From positions 56,151,001 to 56,215,000 of the forward strand of contig JAQMRL010000006.1 in the NCBI GenBank assembly GCA_035578175.1: a stretch of DNA of 64,000 nt. Reading direction: 5' to 3'. The translations under genes were made by a program, and so were the position numbers. The notes below the pieces were generated by a model, which was given only the letters and a program-made list of their open reading frames with translations, did no database searches and was not told the origin of the DNA. Positions 11,054 through 23,974 of this stretch are shown piece after piece; position 1 is the first letter of the stretch, and the number at the start of each line of letters is the position of its first letter. This DNA comes from Catonia carolina (Eukaryota > Arthropoda > Insecta > Hemiptera > Achilidae).

Positions 11054-13059
11054 TGTAAGTAACGTGCAGTCGTAAATAAAGCAAGCAGAGAACACGTCGC
11101 GCAAGATATCAGCCCAGTGGGAGAGATACCTCATAATTGCTCAGCACGGAATGTGTTAATAGGCAAATATTTAATAATAAATAAGTTGTGTGTAAAAAAA
11201 TAATTGATATTTTTATACATAAATAAATATGTAGATGAAAAAATTTAGCTCTGTGTAATGTTAAGTTTAGCCTTAATAAACAATTTAATTTAGCATACGA
11301 TTCCATCGACAGGTTGTGAAATTTCACACTCCAACATTAGTTTAACATATTATATTTCAACATATATATTAATTAAAGCAGTTGATGACTACAGTAATTG
11401 AAATAACCTTGATAGGTCATCTTTAACTGGAATCGTAATCCAAAATCCCAGATCTGATATCTGTTTACGGTGAAATAATCTAACATTATTATGTTGCTAA
11501 ACCGTTTCAAACCCAATATAGCCTATAATCGGTAATAAAATTATAGCAGTTGATTTATTATAAATCCCTTTTCCTAAAATATATCTTCTATGTCCATTAA
11601 TGTGAAAGTCCTCACTGACTGAATCACTCACTGACCCACTAATTTTTTTTACTTTTCTATAATTTACGTAGCGCAAATTAGGCTTATTTTATTCCTGTGG
11701 GATGGAAAAGAAAATCTAAAGTATTTTCATTTCAATAACCTGCATCGAATAGACATAAAAGAGATGACAACTCTAATGCAATACATATCATTTCTAAACA
11801 TTCCCAAAGAGCTACAGAATGTGAAGGTTGATAGACGTAAATGATTGATACAAAATGTCAGATCTGAACGATAGACCTCTGGGATGGAAAGCAGGTGTGC
11901 TACCCACTACAATGTGTTAGCACAGGGTGATTCACAAAATTTTCTCGGCGCTTTCTGAGCTCACTTGTAGAATAGTAGTCTATCCTACAAATCATCGTAG
12001 TTAATATTTAATTGTTGGATTTTTTTAAAAGAAATAATTTCAAATATAATCAAAATATAAACAATTTCTAATTAAAATTTAAATTATTCTGAATCAAAAC
12101 TAAATATATCAAGATAAATTATAAGAAGAAAATATTTAATTTTAAATAATAATCCAGAAGCCAAATATCTAAATTTGAAACAAGAAAAAAAGATAGTATA
12201 ATTTTAAATTAAAAATTTGAACCAGTTAGAAAAGATTTAAAAGAAATTACAAGAATATCCAGATTTAATTTAATTATGGAACCAACTGAAACAATTTTGA
12301 TTATTTTAGAATATGCAGATAAAATTTAGAAAAATTTGTCAAAAACTATAAAACCAAGTGCAACAATGCATCGACGCCCAATTTGATTCCCGATCGATGG
12401 ATGGACAAGAAGAAACCAGAGGGACTGCAAGCAATCCAGAACAATTCGTAATTATATTTATTCTTTAATAACTGAGCTCATTAAATATCATTCAATAAAC
12501 TTAAAGATTTTCAAAATAACATATTGCAATATATTTATCAAAGTAAATTCATTAGCATAATTAGATTGTAACAATAGTGTCATCAATAAAATCAATCAAT
12601 TTAATAAAACAATTTAAATTTAAATGTAAAGTACAATTTATTTGTTAATACTTGTTGATATTAAAATTTATCATTTCATTAATTCATTTATCTTGTGTTA
12701 TCATTCATTTATTTTTTTTTATTCATTTATATATCAAATTCCACACTTTACACACTCTTCAGCCAAAATAAAGAAAAACTTTATACAACCATATAACCTA
12801 AAATGCTTGATAGCGAGTTACGGCTAACGAAATATTTTGCTCGGAACTCAGTACACTCGGTGAAATGAAGACTTGCTGAAATTTTTAGAAGGTAAATAAT
12901 GGGACAAATTCAGTTTTTTCTAATGGTTTTTAACCTTAAAAACCGAACAAAACAGATCCTACAACTGTATATCTTTTGGTTTTTAAGACATATGACGTAA
13001 AATAGAAAAACACTGTGCCTAAAAACACGTTTTTTAGGTTTGAGCTACAATAACTTTGT
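11054..13059. other. Intronic AT-rich DNA
   Basis: No gene, clear repeat end or structured element was recognised. A short TCACTGACTGAATCACTCAC block near 11612 has a counterpart near 26087, hinting at another low-copy repeat. Confidence 0.45.
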
Positions 13060-13383
13060 TAATCTTTGTTGATATTTTAAGATTTCGGTCATAGTATGCA
13101 CTTTACGAAAAAAGTGAGTAGAATTAAATTTATAGGAAATTAAAAGATCTACAACTTTTATTTCGAGAATTTTTCTGTTCAGAGCCTGGTTTAGCCTCAA
13201 AGGGTAATTTTCCGTATTATTAAGCCAAACTAAGGTTGGTTTTCATTTTGCATCATTCACTCATGATTAAAATGAGGTTATGTTTTTGAGGTTAGTTTTT
13301 GTTTATTTATAATGTTTTATTAATAATGTTTATTATTTGCATTGGCAAGAGAAAGTCATGTGAGTATTTCACACCAGATTTTT
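13060..13383 (+). repeat. Rep3 3' half
   Basis: It shares AAAAGATCTACAACTTTTA, CATCATTCACTCATGATT and the 3' hairpin end ATTTCACACCAGATTTTTA with the other copies. Confidence 0.78.
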
Positions 13384-14743
13384 ATTAATTCAATAACGTT
13401 TGCAATCCCAATTTCAACGCTAACCCTTTAAAGTTAGCAATAAGCCAGCGTATAGTGCGGGCCTAATTGCTAGTTGTAGTCAGTAAATTTAATATTTATC
13501 TTGATTATATAATTATAAGTTTTAATTAAATATTTGTTAAAGGTTATTGCTTATTGTAGATTATTTTATTAAACGGATTTAGAGTCTTAAAAAAATTAAT
13601 TATTCATTTTGAATTATTTAACTAAAGAAAGCTGTTGAAGATATTTCTTAAGTCTTTGACAGTGTTTTCTTTACTTTTACCTAAAAAGAATCTCAGTTAA
13701 CGTCTTAAGGAAATTTAATTATATCAATTAATTACTGTAGGGTAATAATTTGAAATTTTAAAGTAAGGGTTTTAAGTTATGTTAATTTTTTTGGACAAAT
13801 GATGACCAAAGGATTATGAAATAAGCCCTGCTCATTAAATAACTGTTGCCAACAGTTGAAAAGCAGTGGTACCAACTGAGCAAAGAGAATGTACGCTAAT
13901 TTTATTCACTATTCTTCCACTTGCGTTTCCATCGTTGTAGAAATTGTATACATAAAGAGAAAGCCGCCCTGTTAAGTCTAAAGAGACATTCTAGAAAGGC
14001 GACTCATGACGACTTAAAATCAAATTATCAAAATCTCTTTAGCTGAGTTACCCCTACCTATTTACTTCTTTACCCTCTCCTCCAAGTTCCAATTCCCGCC
14101 CATTATCACAATTCCTAAATCCTTCCCTTTCTTTTCCACAAGTCCTTCTAAGATTTACAAACATAGAAAATGTAATTATACATCTTTTGACAACTGAAAT
14201 AATTTTTTCTACCAGTGTTCTTTTTAAATAATTATGTTTTATTAATTTTTTATTATTATTCTTTTAAGTTGAAGTTTTTCTTAAAAATAAACAAAATAAA
14301 CAGTGTTTAGTTAAGTTTTAAAAAAGAATCTTGTTAAGATTTCATAACCCGTTTAATTCAATTTAGGTAATTTTTAAATTCGCATATGTTTATTTATCTG
14401 AAGTATTAAGAACTTTTCCGAAAGAACCAAGACTATAAAACTAATTAATTTAACTACTTTGTTTACACAAAACAGTAGTTGATTTATTCAGTCACCTATA
14501 CTTAATTACCGTGCGATTCAAGCCGTTTACCATTAGTTAAACAAAATTTTTTAAAATCTTCTTTAAAACTGTTGAAATGAATGGTTCGTTTTGAAAGCGA
14601 TTGTTTGTTATGTACAATTATGCAGCTGTTAGAGCTAGGAGGACTTTTGACTGAAAACGCTAGATAGTTTAGTACTTGAGTTAATGGATACTTCATAACT
14701 AGATACCGTAGGTCAAAACGGTTTCAATACAGTTTTACAATCT
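13384..14743. other. Intronic AT-rich DNA
   Basis: No supported feature was found between Rep3 and the Helitron. Confidence 0.45.
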
Positions 14744-15297
<554 letters not shown>

Positions 15298-15589
15298 ACT
15301 TATTAGTATTATATAGTATATAATTAGTATACAAGTATATACTTATTAGTATATAATTTTAAATATAGATTTAAAATTTGTTTTGATGCGACAATTTTGA
15401 TTTCAGTCCTAGAATAACCAATAGAATTATTTAAATTTAAAGTCTAGCTCTGTTTGTTTTTAGCTAAATGTGTGTACTCTAAATTAGGGGTCTATCTCAA
15501 ATATTTAGCTGTTTCTGTGCGTGAAAAATTTTGATATCAAAGTGTAAGTTAAACGTTTGAGCATTTTGTTCCGTTTGTCTGTAAAACGC

Positions 15590-15800
15590 CATATTCTGTC
15601 AGTCTATCGTAAGGTTTAAGTAGTGTTGTAATCTGGATATTGCCCTGGCAAGGTCCTTGTTTACTAAAAGAATAGCTGTGTCATCTGCAAACGAGGAAAG
15701 TGTTAATCTTGAGTTTAGAATATGTCTGGAAAAAATAGTACCATATGGGTGCTAATACGCTACCTTGAACAACTCCGGCTTAAAAGATAATTATTGAGCA
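15590..15800 (-). pseudogene. Jockey-type LINE RT fragment with motif B and ADD
   Basis: The minus strand gives AGVVQGSVLAPIW in one frame and LTLSSFADDTAILLVNKDLARA in another, that is, RT motif B and the catalytic ADD block separated by a frameshift. The Pro of the usual GVPQGS is replaced by Val. This is a dead copy. Confidence 0.7.
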
Positions 15801-16369
15801 ATCAATTTACTGGACAACGGTGGAACGACGCGATGACAAAAATTGAGGCATCTACATGCTTATTTGTTTATTAAATTCAACGCCCACCTTTTTCAAAATT
15901 TAGCTTCGTTATTTGTATACGAACATCTTATTGGTTCTATTTTGTAAAGGTATCTCTCTGGAAGATATACCATACCCAATTTCTGCAAAGAATATTAGGT
16001 ATCCATCCAAAAATTATAAAGATCCTACCATTTTTTTAAATAAAAATATTAAAAACAAATTCTTATAACACATATTCAGTTATTCTCAGCTCATATTTCT
16101 TCCCTAACATTAGTGATTCTTACTGATGTTTTTTAAATACTGAAGGTTGTAAATGAAATTTTAATTTAATTAATTCCATTAGAAGCCGTTAAGCGCAGTG
16201 AATTGAGGAAAGGAAAGAAAGCTAGTTTAGAAATTAAGTATTGTAACAATTGGCAATATTTGTGGCAGTAGAAGCTTTTTTTATACTTTTAAGGCCTTAT
16301 TGGACCAATTTAGTTCATAGTCTGGTAAGTTCATTTTCTGCTTTTAATCTTATTATGGCACTTTTGCAG

Positions 16370-17045
16370 TGCTTTCGCTTCTTTCTTGTACCGCCAATAT
16401 TTCTTGAAGGCTTATGATCTTCTGAGCCTTTCTGCTTTGGAAAACACTGCTTTTCTTGCCACCTTTGCTTTCTGTTGGAATCTGGTTATTGAGTTTTTCA
16501 TTTTGTGATAGTTTTCTGATTTAGTTTTTAAGTCATTTATTGTGACATTGAGTTCTGTCATGTCCTTCTTGACCTTCTTGATCCATTTTGGTGTATTTAC
16601 TTTGTTCCAAAAATCTCTATCAGTCTTCTTACTAATCTTGTGTCGTCAATTCTGTTCAAGTGGCTTAAGAACGATATTCTCTTTCTTCTGATCGTACCTG
16701 TCAGTGGTTCGATCATCTTGTACCTTTCACTGTTTGGGGTGATTTTCCACCTGCCATATTTGATGTTATTTTTGTTGATACAGTTTCACACTATTCTTCT
16801 CCCAACTTTCTCTATTCTATCTTTATCGCCAGTTCTAATTGGCCCGAATAATGTCTCACTTCCGTAAAGAATATCTGGCAATACACTGTCAGATAATGTC
16901 TCAGTTTGGTGTTTATTGACATGCATTTTTTTTGTTGTAGATATTTTGTGCTAATTTTGCTGATCTGTTGAGTAAGTCTGTTCGTTCTTTCCAGAAGCTT
17001 TTATTTAATAGATTTTGATCCTTTCAAGAGAGTAGGTCATCTTGT
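16370..17045 (-). pseudogene. LINE RT C-terminal fragment
   Basis: The minus-strand reading, with one in-frame TGA, gives LYGSETLFGPIRTGDKDRI, GRWKITPNSERYKMIEPL and KRISFLSHLNRIDDTRLVRR, then KWIKKVKKDMTELN. These are the conserved post-palm region and tail of an arthropod LINE. It is better preserved than the related piece at 1544-1985 but still interrupted. Confidence 0.7.
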
Positions 17046-17922
17046 TCATTTGTTGTTCAATTGTTGTCCCTTTGGAACAGGAAGGAAAAGTTTTTATTAT
17101 AACTTTTATTATGCCTTATTACGTGTCTCTAAATTTTACTAGAATTATTTTGTGTATTAGTTTATCTATCACATTCTTGATTTTTTATAAGTTAAAAAGA
17201 AGTTCGATTATCATTTATTGTAATCAGATTCCGAAAGAACTTTGAATAAGCGTTACAGTATTATTAATAAAGTAAATATTTTGACAAAAATGGAATATAG
17301 AGAAAGTTTTTTTTGCGTAATATGCTTTTTCATATCTACTTATTATTCTGATAACTATTTATTTTTAGAATAAGAACTTGATACGTTGTGTAATAAATGT
17401 CAACTTAGAAAGTTGAAATAGTAGGTGTATAATACAAAACTTTTTGTACAGTTCTGGATAACGAAATGAGATTCATTTAGTGATGAACATCCAATTTCTA
17501 TGTAAATGGAAATGAAACACATTCCAGTGAAGTCTTATATCTCGTACATATATATTCATAACCCAACAATTGTGTGTCAGTGTTTGTGTGTAGTAATATT
17601 ATATCACATACGCACACAGATATGCAAGTGTATTGTTGATGGAGGGTAGTTTGAGGGTATGTGGAAGTTATGGAACTGTATACGAATTAATAGGAAGGCT
17701 TGTATGTAAAATACATAAATTTTCATTTAAAATTTTAATGTGGTTGGCAATGCAGCGTAGACTACATGGAATAATTTGGTAATTAAATAATAACCCCACT
17801 AGAATGGAAATTTTGTTATTAATATTCATCAAATTCAAATTGCTCATTAAACAGTTAAAATTTTTGTTTATAATAAATGTAAGCCTATTGTTTACACATA
17901 ATTAAAAATACTACGTAACCCA

Positions 17923-18490
17923 TAACAGGCAAGTGGATTGTTAAAATTTATTTGCATTCGATCTGCATTCCAGGGCTACAAAAAATAGTTCTGTTTCTTA
18001 CATGGTCAGCCATATATATGACTGAAGAATCTAAGAACAGAAGAGGTAGTGGTTTACAAGACACTAGTCAGAGTTATCTCCTCTGAAAGTAATGAATTTC
18101 ATTATACAGCCAGACCCTGTGGTGAATGAAATGAAGGTGTCATTGCAGGGTGCAGAGTCGGTGCTTTTCGAAGGTCCTAGCATGCTGATAAACATAGGCT
18201 ACTTTTGTACTCAGTGAGGAATACAATGGTAAACCACCTCACTCCTCGTTTTACTTAGTAAAACCTCTAAGATTCAATTCACCCTTTCGGCTGTTGACCT
18301 AAATAACAATAAAAATACTAGGCCTACATGTAACATCGTATATACGATAAAACATTTAATAATAATAATTTAAGAATGTACTTGGTAGAGAAAGAAGCAG
18401 TTAAAAACATAACAAATTTTGGACTTTCTCAAAATTTCAGATCCAGCTGGGACAGCTGTATGGCAAGATGCTAGGTGAACTGAATAGTCT
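17923..18490 (+). repeat. Rep1 copy plus downstream part of the composite repeat
   Basis: This is a near full-length Rep1 (to about 18313) with the head CCATAACAGGCAAGTGGA. It is followed by the block ATGTACTTGGTAGAGAAAG and TGGGACAGCTGTATGGCAAG found after Rep1 at 8156-8385. Confidence 0.8.
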
Positions 18491-18999
18491 ACTAGCGTTA
18501 TTAAGTCATATTGGATTCCAGTTTTGTTAATTTGTTCATTTACTTGTTAGTTTTTTTGTTGATTCTCCTCTGAGTTTCCCTGAGTTTACCTTTTTGCACT
18601 GTAGGTGTTGTATTATTACCAATTCCCCTATGGTTTACGCCCCGATAGGTAAGTGCAGCGTTTTCAAGGATTTCTATCTGTTACTGCACTTTTTCAAGTC
18701 AAGTAGGTCTTCGCCGCTTTCCGGTTAGATTCTTTCATGGAGGTTGGGATGGCTGTAAGGTGTGAGTGGAGGTCATCATTAATTACTAATATAATATTAA
18801 GTTATTTGTTAATTGAGTAAGTTTGTGGTAGTAAAATATTTTCCTTCTAATGAAATACAAAAGCTACAACACGTTTTGTAAATTTTTTATAATATACCTA
18901 TTAAGTTATTTTTTTATTTTCTTATTGTTTGTCAATTTGTGTTCATAAACGTGTAATAAATAAGTTCAGATTGTTCAATTGGTTGTTAAATTTTTCTTC

Positions 19000-19370
19000 T
19001 TCTTTTACTTCATGGATTAGGCAGCTTGGGCTTTTCTGGAAACCATCTTCTTCTTGGGCGTCCAACACGCCTATTTCCGGTGGGTTTGTACTCGTGAGCT
19101 AAACGGGACAAGCGGTCCTCCATCATCCGTTCCAAATGGCTGCACTAGCAACCCTTGTGAACTTTCATTATCTCATCTATGCTAATTATGACCACCTTCT
19201 CAAGTATATGAGCATTCCTTAGCTATCCTCCAAGGTACAGCCCTTCACCGCTTACCACCCCCTGCAACTTATTTCGTTCCCGCTTCGAATGTGCCCACAC
19301 CTCTCTCCCATACAGTACCACAGGTATCGCCATGGTTTTATACAACTTAATTGTTGTTCTAACATATTAT
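19000..19370 (-). pseudogene. LINE RT C-terminal fragment
   Basis: The minus strand reads IKLYKTMAIPVVLYGREVW, HSKRERNKLQG, then after stops HLERMMEDRL and VGRPRRRW near the 3' end. IKLYKT-x-x-x-P-V-LYG-x-E-x-W is the standard LINE thumb motif. A (GAA)-like tail is visible on the minus strand near 19000. Confidence 0.7.
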
Positions 19371-19869
19371 TTTATTTTTTCGAATTGCACAGTTCAATAG
19401 TTAGCCTACGATTCATCAACCTTTTGGCCCATGCTCTTTCATGTTCCCTGAATGTTTTTTCTTTTTTCTTTGGACCATTTCTTAGCGTTATATAAATAAA
19501 ATATATTATTTTGTTGTATCGTTCTAACTTATTAGTTTACGTTTATTTTTTTTCTGTTAATAAAGCTTCAGACTGTTTATTAAACAATTGGTAAGTTGAC
19601 TTGTTAAAACACTGAAAACTATTAGAAATAATTTGTAAATTAGGTTTAGAGTAATGTTTGACTGTCTTAGTCAAATTCAGTTTTCCTAGCCACTTCAAGT
19701 TAATGCCTATCTAGTCTGCTATTTGTGATCAGTGTGGTAGTATAACCTTCACCTTTTCTACTTCAAATTTTTGACATGTCAAATCATTTTATGTATTTTT
19801 AATAATAGTATAACCTATTCAATTATTTATACAATTAGCCTATATCTACAGTTCTGCTAAACGTTGTGG

Positions 19870-20440
19870 AAACATAAACTTTTAGGACACAGTCCATCCA
19901 TCGCTTAGAAGCATTTGAGATGTGGGTATTTAGAACAGTGATTCTCAGCCTGCAGAAATATGCGAATCACTAAGTCAGAAACTGAACCATGTGCAGACCA
20001 CCACCACTCCGACATAGTAGGCAGCAACAACAGATAGTCATCGAATATATTCAGCCCATCTCGCTCTATGAACATCTCTTCAAAATGCCCTGTTTAATGT
20101 GCTTTGGCAATTGTTTTTATATGTGCTTCCAGAACCTCCCGTAGACCACTCTTCAGACTTTCGCGGACCACCGGTGTTTTCGGAAACCACTGGTTTATAA
20201 GAAAGCTCCGGATTTTGTGGGCCGGGCATGTTACCAAAGTTGATATTTTGAGACATATAAGTGTGAACCATGAGTTGATGGGCATAATCAAAAGAAGAAA
20301 GACTGCCTATCTTGGTAAATTATACAAGGGTGAAAAGTTTAATTTCTCAGACTGATTCCTGAAGGTAAAGCTGAGGGCAAGTGCAGGGCTGGGCGAAAAA
20401 ATGTTCAAAAAATGCTGAAGAACACTAACGACTAGTCAAA
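19870..20440 (+). pseudogene. RTE-like LINE fossil interrupted by a hAT MITE
   Basis: The left piece encodes HRLEAFEMWVF and the right piece (from about 20193) encodes RKLRILWAGHVTKVDILRHI and RRKTAYLGKLYKGE. They align with LEAFEMWLYRRMLRVSWRDKVTNVEILRRM of the LINE at 8.9 kb. The two halves are separated by a 257-bp insertion (19936-20192). Confidence 0.7.
19936..20192. mobile_element. hAT-type MITE
   Basis: The ends are CAGTGATTCTCA and (reverse complement) CAGTGGTTTCCG, matching the CAGtG-start terminal inverted repeats of hAT elements. The flanking 8-mers ATTTAGAA (19928-19935) and GTTTATAA (20193-20200) agree at six of eight positions, as expected for an old 8-bp hAT target duplication. 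The insert splits a LINE reading frame, which confirms the boundaries. No transposase is present. Confidence 0.72.
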
Positions 20441-21299
20441 ATAAAGTAGGTTCACTCTTTTGAGGGTTGCTCATGATTTTCAAGTGTTGTGGCCAATCTT
20501 CAGTAATGAAGTTGGCACTATAGGCAGAGGTTTTAACTAAAACTCGTCCCAAATTTTTAAACCATTTTTATGTTTTTCTGCTTCAGGAAAACATAAGATA
20601 ATTTTTCCGCGTAACTCAATTAACGTATTTATGGTCAAGCTAAATATTTTACGAGGTATATTCATTAAAAATTTAATGGAATATCATTCTACTACATTAT
20701 ATTAAAAATTGAAATAAAAAATATTAAAGAATAATATTATATTAATTTAATAAAGATTTCTTTTCCTTTAAAACACCAACATAAATTCTGCGACATGAAT
20801 TTATTGTAATAAAAATCTTGGAAGTTTTCTTGACAACACTATTGACTGTTGACATGGGTTACTTAAAGTAAAGTGTCACGTACTTTGTTCTAGCCTATTT
20901 TCCACGAACAGCAAGTAATCTAAAAAAACGATGATAGTTACAAGGTTATAGCAGACGACTTGGTGTCATTTTGTAGCAATGCAGTCATCTTTTTCTCTTT
21001 TTAACTGACCAACATCAGTTGTGTTAAATTTAGAAATCAATAACATCTCTTAGTATAGATTAATTTTGTTACTTTACGCGTGATTTGTTTTACAAAATAG
21101 AGTTTTTTTAAAGAATGATAATACTAATTTCCATATTGGTTTTAATGAATTTCATCGGACAGAGCAATGAAGAAAACATTTTCGGATATTGAATGGCTTT
21201 GAATAACTATTTGAAATGTGTAATCTTCAGGATAACGAATCTAAATTGCAATTTGTACTCTACATAAATTAAATATAAACTTTGACGAACATCATATAT
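20441..21299. other. Intronic AT-rich DNA
   Basis: No supported feature was found between the LINE fossil and Rep3. Confidence 0.45.
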
Positions 21300-22583
21300 T
21301 TACTTTTTCTTGCCTATATGAATATATAGGAAGAAAAATAGGACTATTGTCCACGTTTAGTCCACGTTCAGTAAAATGCATGCCTTCCCCTCACCAAGAT
21401 AATAGGCCTCCCACAAAACTGAAAAAAGGCCACTGAAAAATAAAATAAAATAAAAGAGCCGCTCTTAAACCCACTTGTCCCTTAATTTAAATTTTCCACA
21501 AATAACTTCTAAAAATAAATTACCTCCTTTCAAGTCCCAGTTCCAATGTCCCACGAACCAGAATCCTATTTCCTATTTAAACTATAAAATTCCCCCTAAA
21601 TTTCTTGAGGTTGCAATTATTCTGTTATATTGTTCCCCGAGCGACCAGGTGTTCCTTAACACGATGTCGCCATCATAGGGCTTCTTAGCCCTCTCAACCA
21701 GGATTCAGGATTCAGGATTCAGGATTATTGTTTTCACGTCGATTTTTCGAAATTGAGTTTTCACCGGATCTACACATTTTCAGACCCCCTGAACCCAAAA
21801 ACCATGTTTTTAGCGATTGGTCTGTGTGTAAACAAAATATTTTAAGAACGGAACATCGTACGAACTTGAAACTTGAAACTCAAGTTAGATACTACTACTG
21901 GACCCGACACAAACATTTTCATCAAAATCGGTCAACCGGAAGTTGAAAAAAACGGCTCCTACGATTTGTTTAAAAATCGCCTCATTTACTATTCTACAAT
22001 TTATACTCTACAAGATAGGGTGGGCGCCATGTCTGCTGAAATTCTTGGAAAGGCTGTTTTCTCGTAAAAACTTTTTTTTAAGGTTGCGGCTTTAATATGC
22101 ATTTTAGCGCGAAAATGCACTATATAATAAAAGTTGTAGAGAAGTTAAAATCCTACAACTTTTATTTCAATTTTTTGTGTATAACGCTCAGTTTAGGGGT
22201 AAATAGTGATTTTCTGATTTTTTTTTCATAAAAATCTGTAGAAAATCGATTTTATAAGATTTCAGCTTTAATATACATTTCACGACTAAAGTTTATATAA
22301 TTAAATGTATAGGAAATTAAAAGATCTACAACTTTTATTTCAAGCAATTTCTCTACAGAGCCTAGTTTAGCGTGAAAGAGTGATTTTCCGTATTTTTAAG
22401 CCAAACTGAGATTTATTTCCATTTTGCGTCTTTCAATCATGAATAAAATTAGGTTATGATTTTTGAAGATAATTTTTGGATAATTTTTTGTTTCTAATGT
22501 TTTATTACTAATATTAGATCATATTGTTCATTATTTGCATTGGAAAGAGAAATTTTGTGAGTGTTTCACACTAGATTTTTTAA
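21300..22583 (+). repeat. Rep3 copy interrupted at 21351-21723
   Basis: The 5' end (TTTTTCTTGCCTATATGAAT) and the rest (from TTGTTTTCACGTCGATTTTT at about 21728) are separated by about 370 bp of other sequence ending in three GGATTCA heptamers. The 3' hairpin is at about 22557-22575. Confidence 0.8.
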
Positions 22584-22911
22584 AAATATAACCGAATTCA
22601 CACACTTTATTGTTTATGTTCTTCGTATTATGTTGACTGTCTGGAAAATTCTAGAAGGCTTGCTTAACAATCTATAAGTAAGTGTGCTCTGATCAACCGT
22701 GATGAGTCTTCTCCGAGAACTTGAACTACAAAGTTGAACAAAGTCTTTTGTCGTTTAGAGTTTCAATATTTTATTTTATAATAAACCGTACTGACATTAA
22801 ATTACAGAGTTTTACGAGACAGTTATAGGCTATTTTTACACTAAACCTTAAAAATTTTATTGATTAACAATTAAATAATCCTGTTGTTCTCTTTTTAATT
22901 AAAGTAGAATC

Positions 22912-23062
22912 GACAGCTTGGTAATTAGTGACTACGGTGGGTTTTGGTACTGTAACAGAGGGTTTTAAATTGTTTAAATTTCCAGACCCTAGTTGGGAAT
23001 CGAATCAGGGATCTTCGCGTTGCAGGCTAGCGAGCTATCACTACGTTACGGAGGTGGGAAAT
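22912..23062 (-). repeat. Rep4 tRNA-like SINE copy
   Basis: Rep4 has a tRNA-like head: A-box-like TAGTGACTAGCG and B box GGTTCGATTCC, then a body ending in TAATGAGCAAGCTGTCGATGCG. This reverse copy shows ATCGACAGCTTGGTAATTAG, GGGAATCGAATCAGGGA and CACTACGTTACGGAGG. Confidence 0.7.
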
Positions 23063-23120
23063 CCTGGTTTTGTTAATGTCGTTTGAATCATTGTATCAGC
23101 TGACTTCAAGCGGTTACTTG

Positions 23121-23771
23121 TATACTCGGTTCACCGTAAGAAAGGTATATCAAGTAAACAAATAATGACGTCATTGAGCATGCGCATTATTTATAAATAT
23201 GTACATGCTGATTAAAAAGTAACTACAAAATACTTTCAAAAGTATTTAAGTAAATAAAAACGTTACTCCTATACTTAATTTCCATTCTCTTTCATAAATA
23301 AATGTGGTTACAAATTATAAGTATTACCTCTGATCTGTATGACGAAACCTGAGAATTTTAAATGTAAACATTTTAATTTTAACGTATAGTCATCTAATAT
23401 TAGTTCAGTCACTCGTTATTTCACAATTGAATTTGACGATAACTTATCCAAACCCATAAATCTCGCTCCACATTTTTGACAAAGAACATGTCGTCGTTAA
23501 ATATTACCAGTTCGCTTTTGACATCGTATTATCTCGCATCGTTCTTTCGTGCATTATTTATTTTCAATTAGGAATTTAGTGTTATAGTATTTTTTGTTTA
23601 TTTGATTTCTATTTATCGTTTAATTCTGCATATAGTTAAAAGCACACATCAGTTATCATTGTGATGTTTTCGTCAAAAGTGTTGCATTTTTCTGAGTCAC
23701 CGCTTTACCAGCTGATTCGGTAACCGCTGTTTGTTTACTCGAGATATCTTTCTTACGATGAACCGAGTATA
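23121..23771. mobile_element. Mariner-like MITE with 40-bp terminal inverted repeats
   Basis: The left end (23121-23160, starting TATACTCGGTTCA) and the right end (23732-23771, ending TGAACCGAGTATA) are inverted repeats matching at 36 of 40 positions. TA dinucleotides lie at both outer edges, consistent with a TA target duplication. The element is about 650 bp with no transposase frame. Confidence 0.75.
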
Positions 23772-23784
23772 AGAAAAATAACGC

Positions 23785-23885
23785 GTCGATCTATGGGTAA
23801 AGTCGTCGCTGATTTTCGGAGGCGAATGTATCTGGTTCGAATCCTGTAAAGGTATAGCTCAGCCGTCGTTACTTTGCTCGTACTG
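23785..23885 (+). repeat. Rep2 head fragment
   Basis: It contains CGATCTATGGGTAAAGTCG and the B box GGTTCGAATCC, followed by the GTAAAGGTA block. It lies between the two inverted mariner-like copies. Confidence 0.55.
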
Positions 23886-23974
23886 TCAACAAGCCAAAGC
23901 CAGCCACTACAGGGTGTACGCTAGGGTCCACGACTTTAACTTTGTTCTTATATTTTTACATGATTTGAACAATT

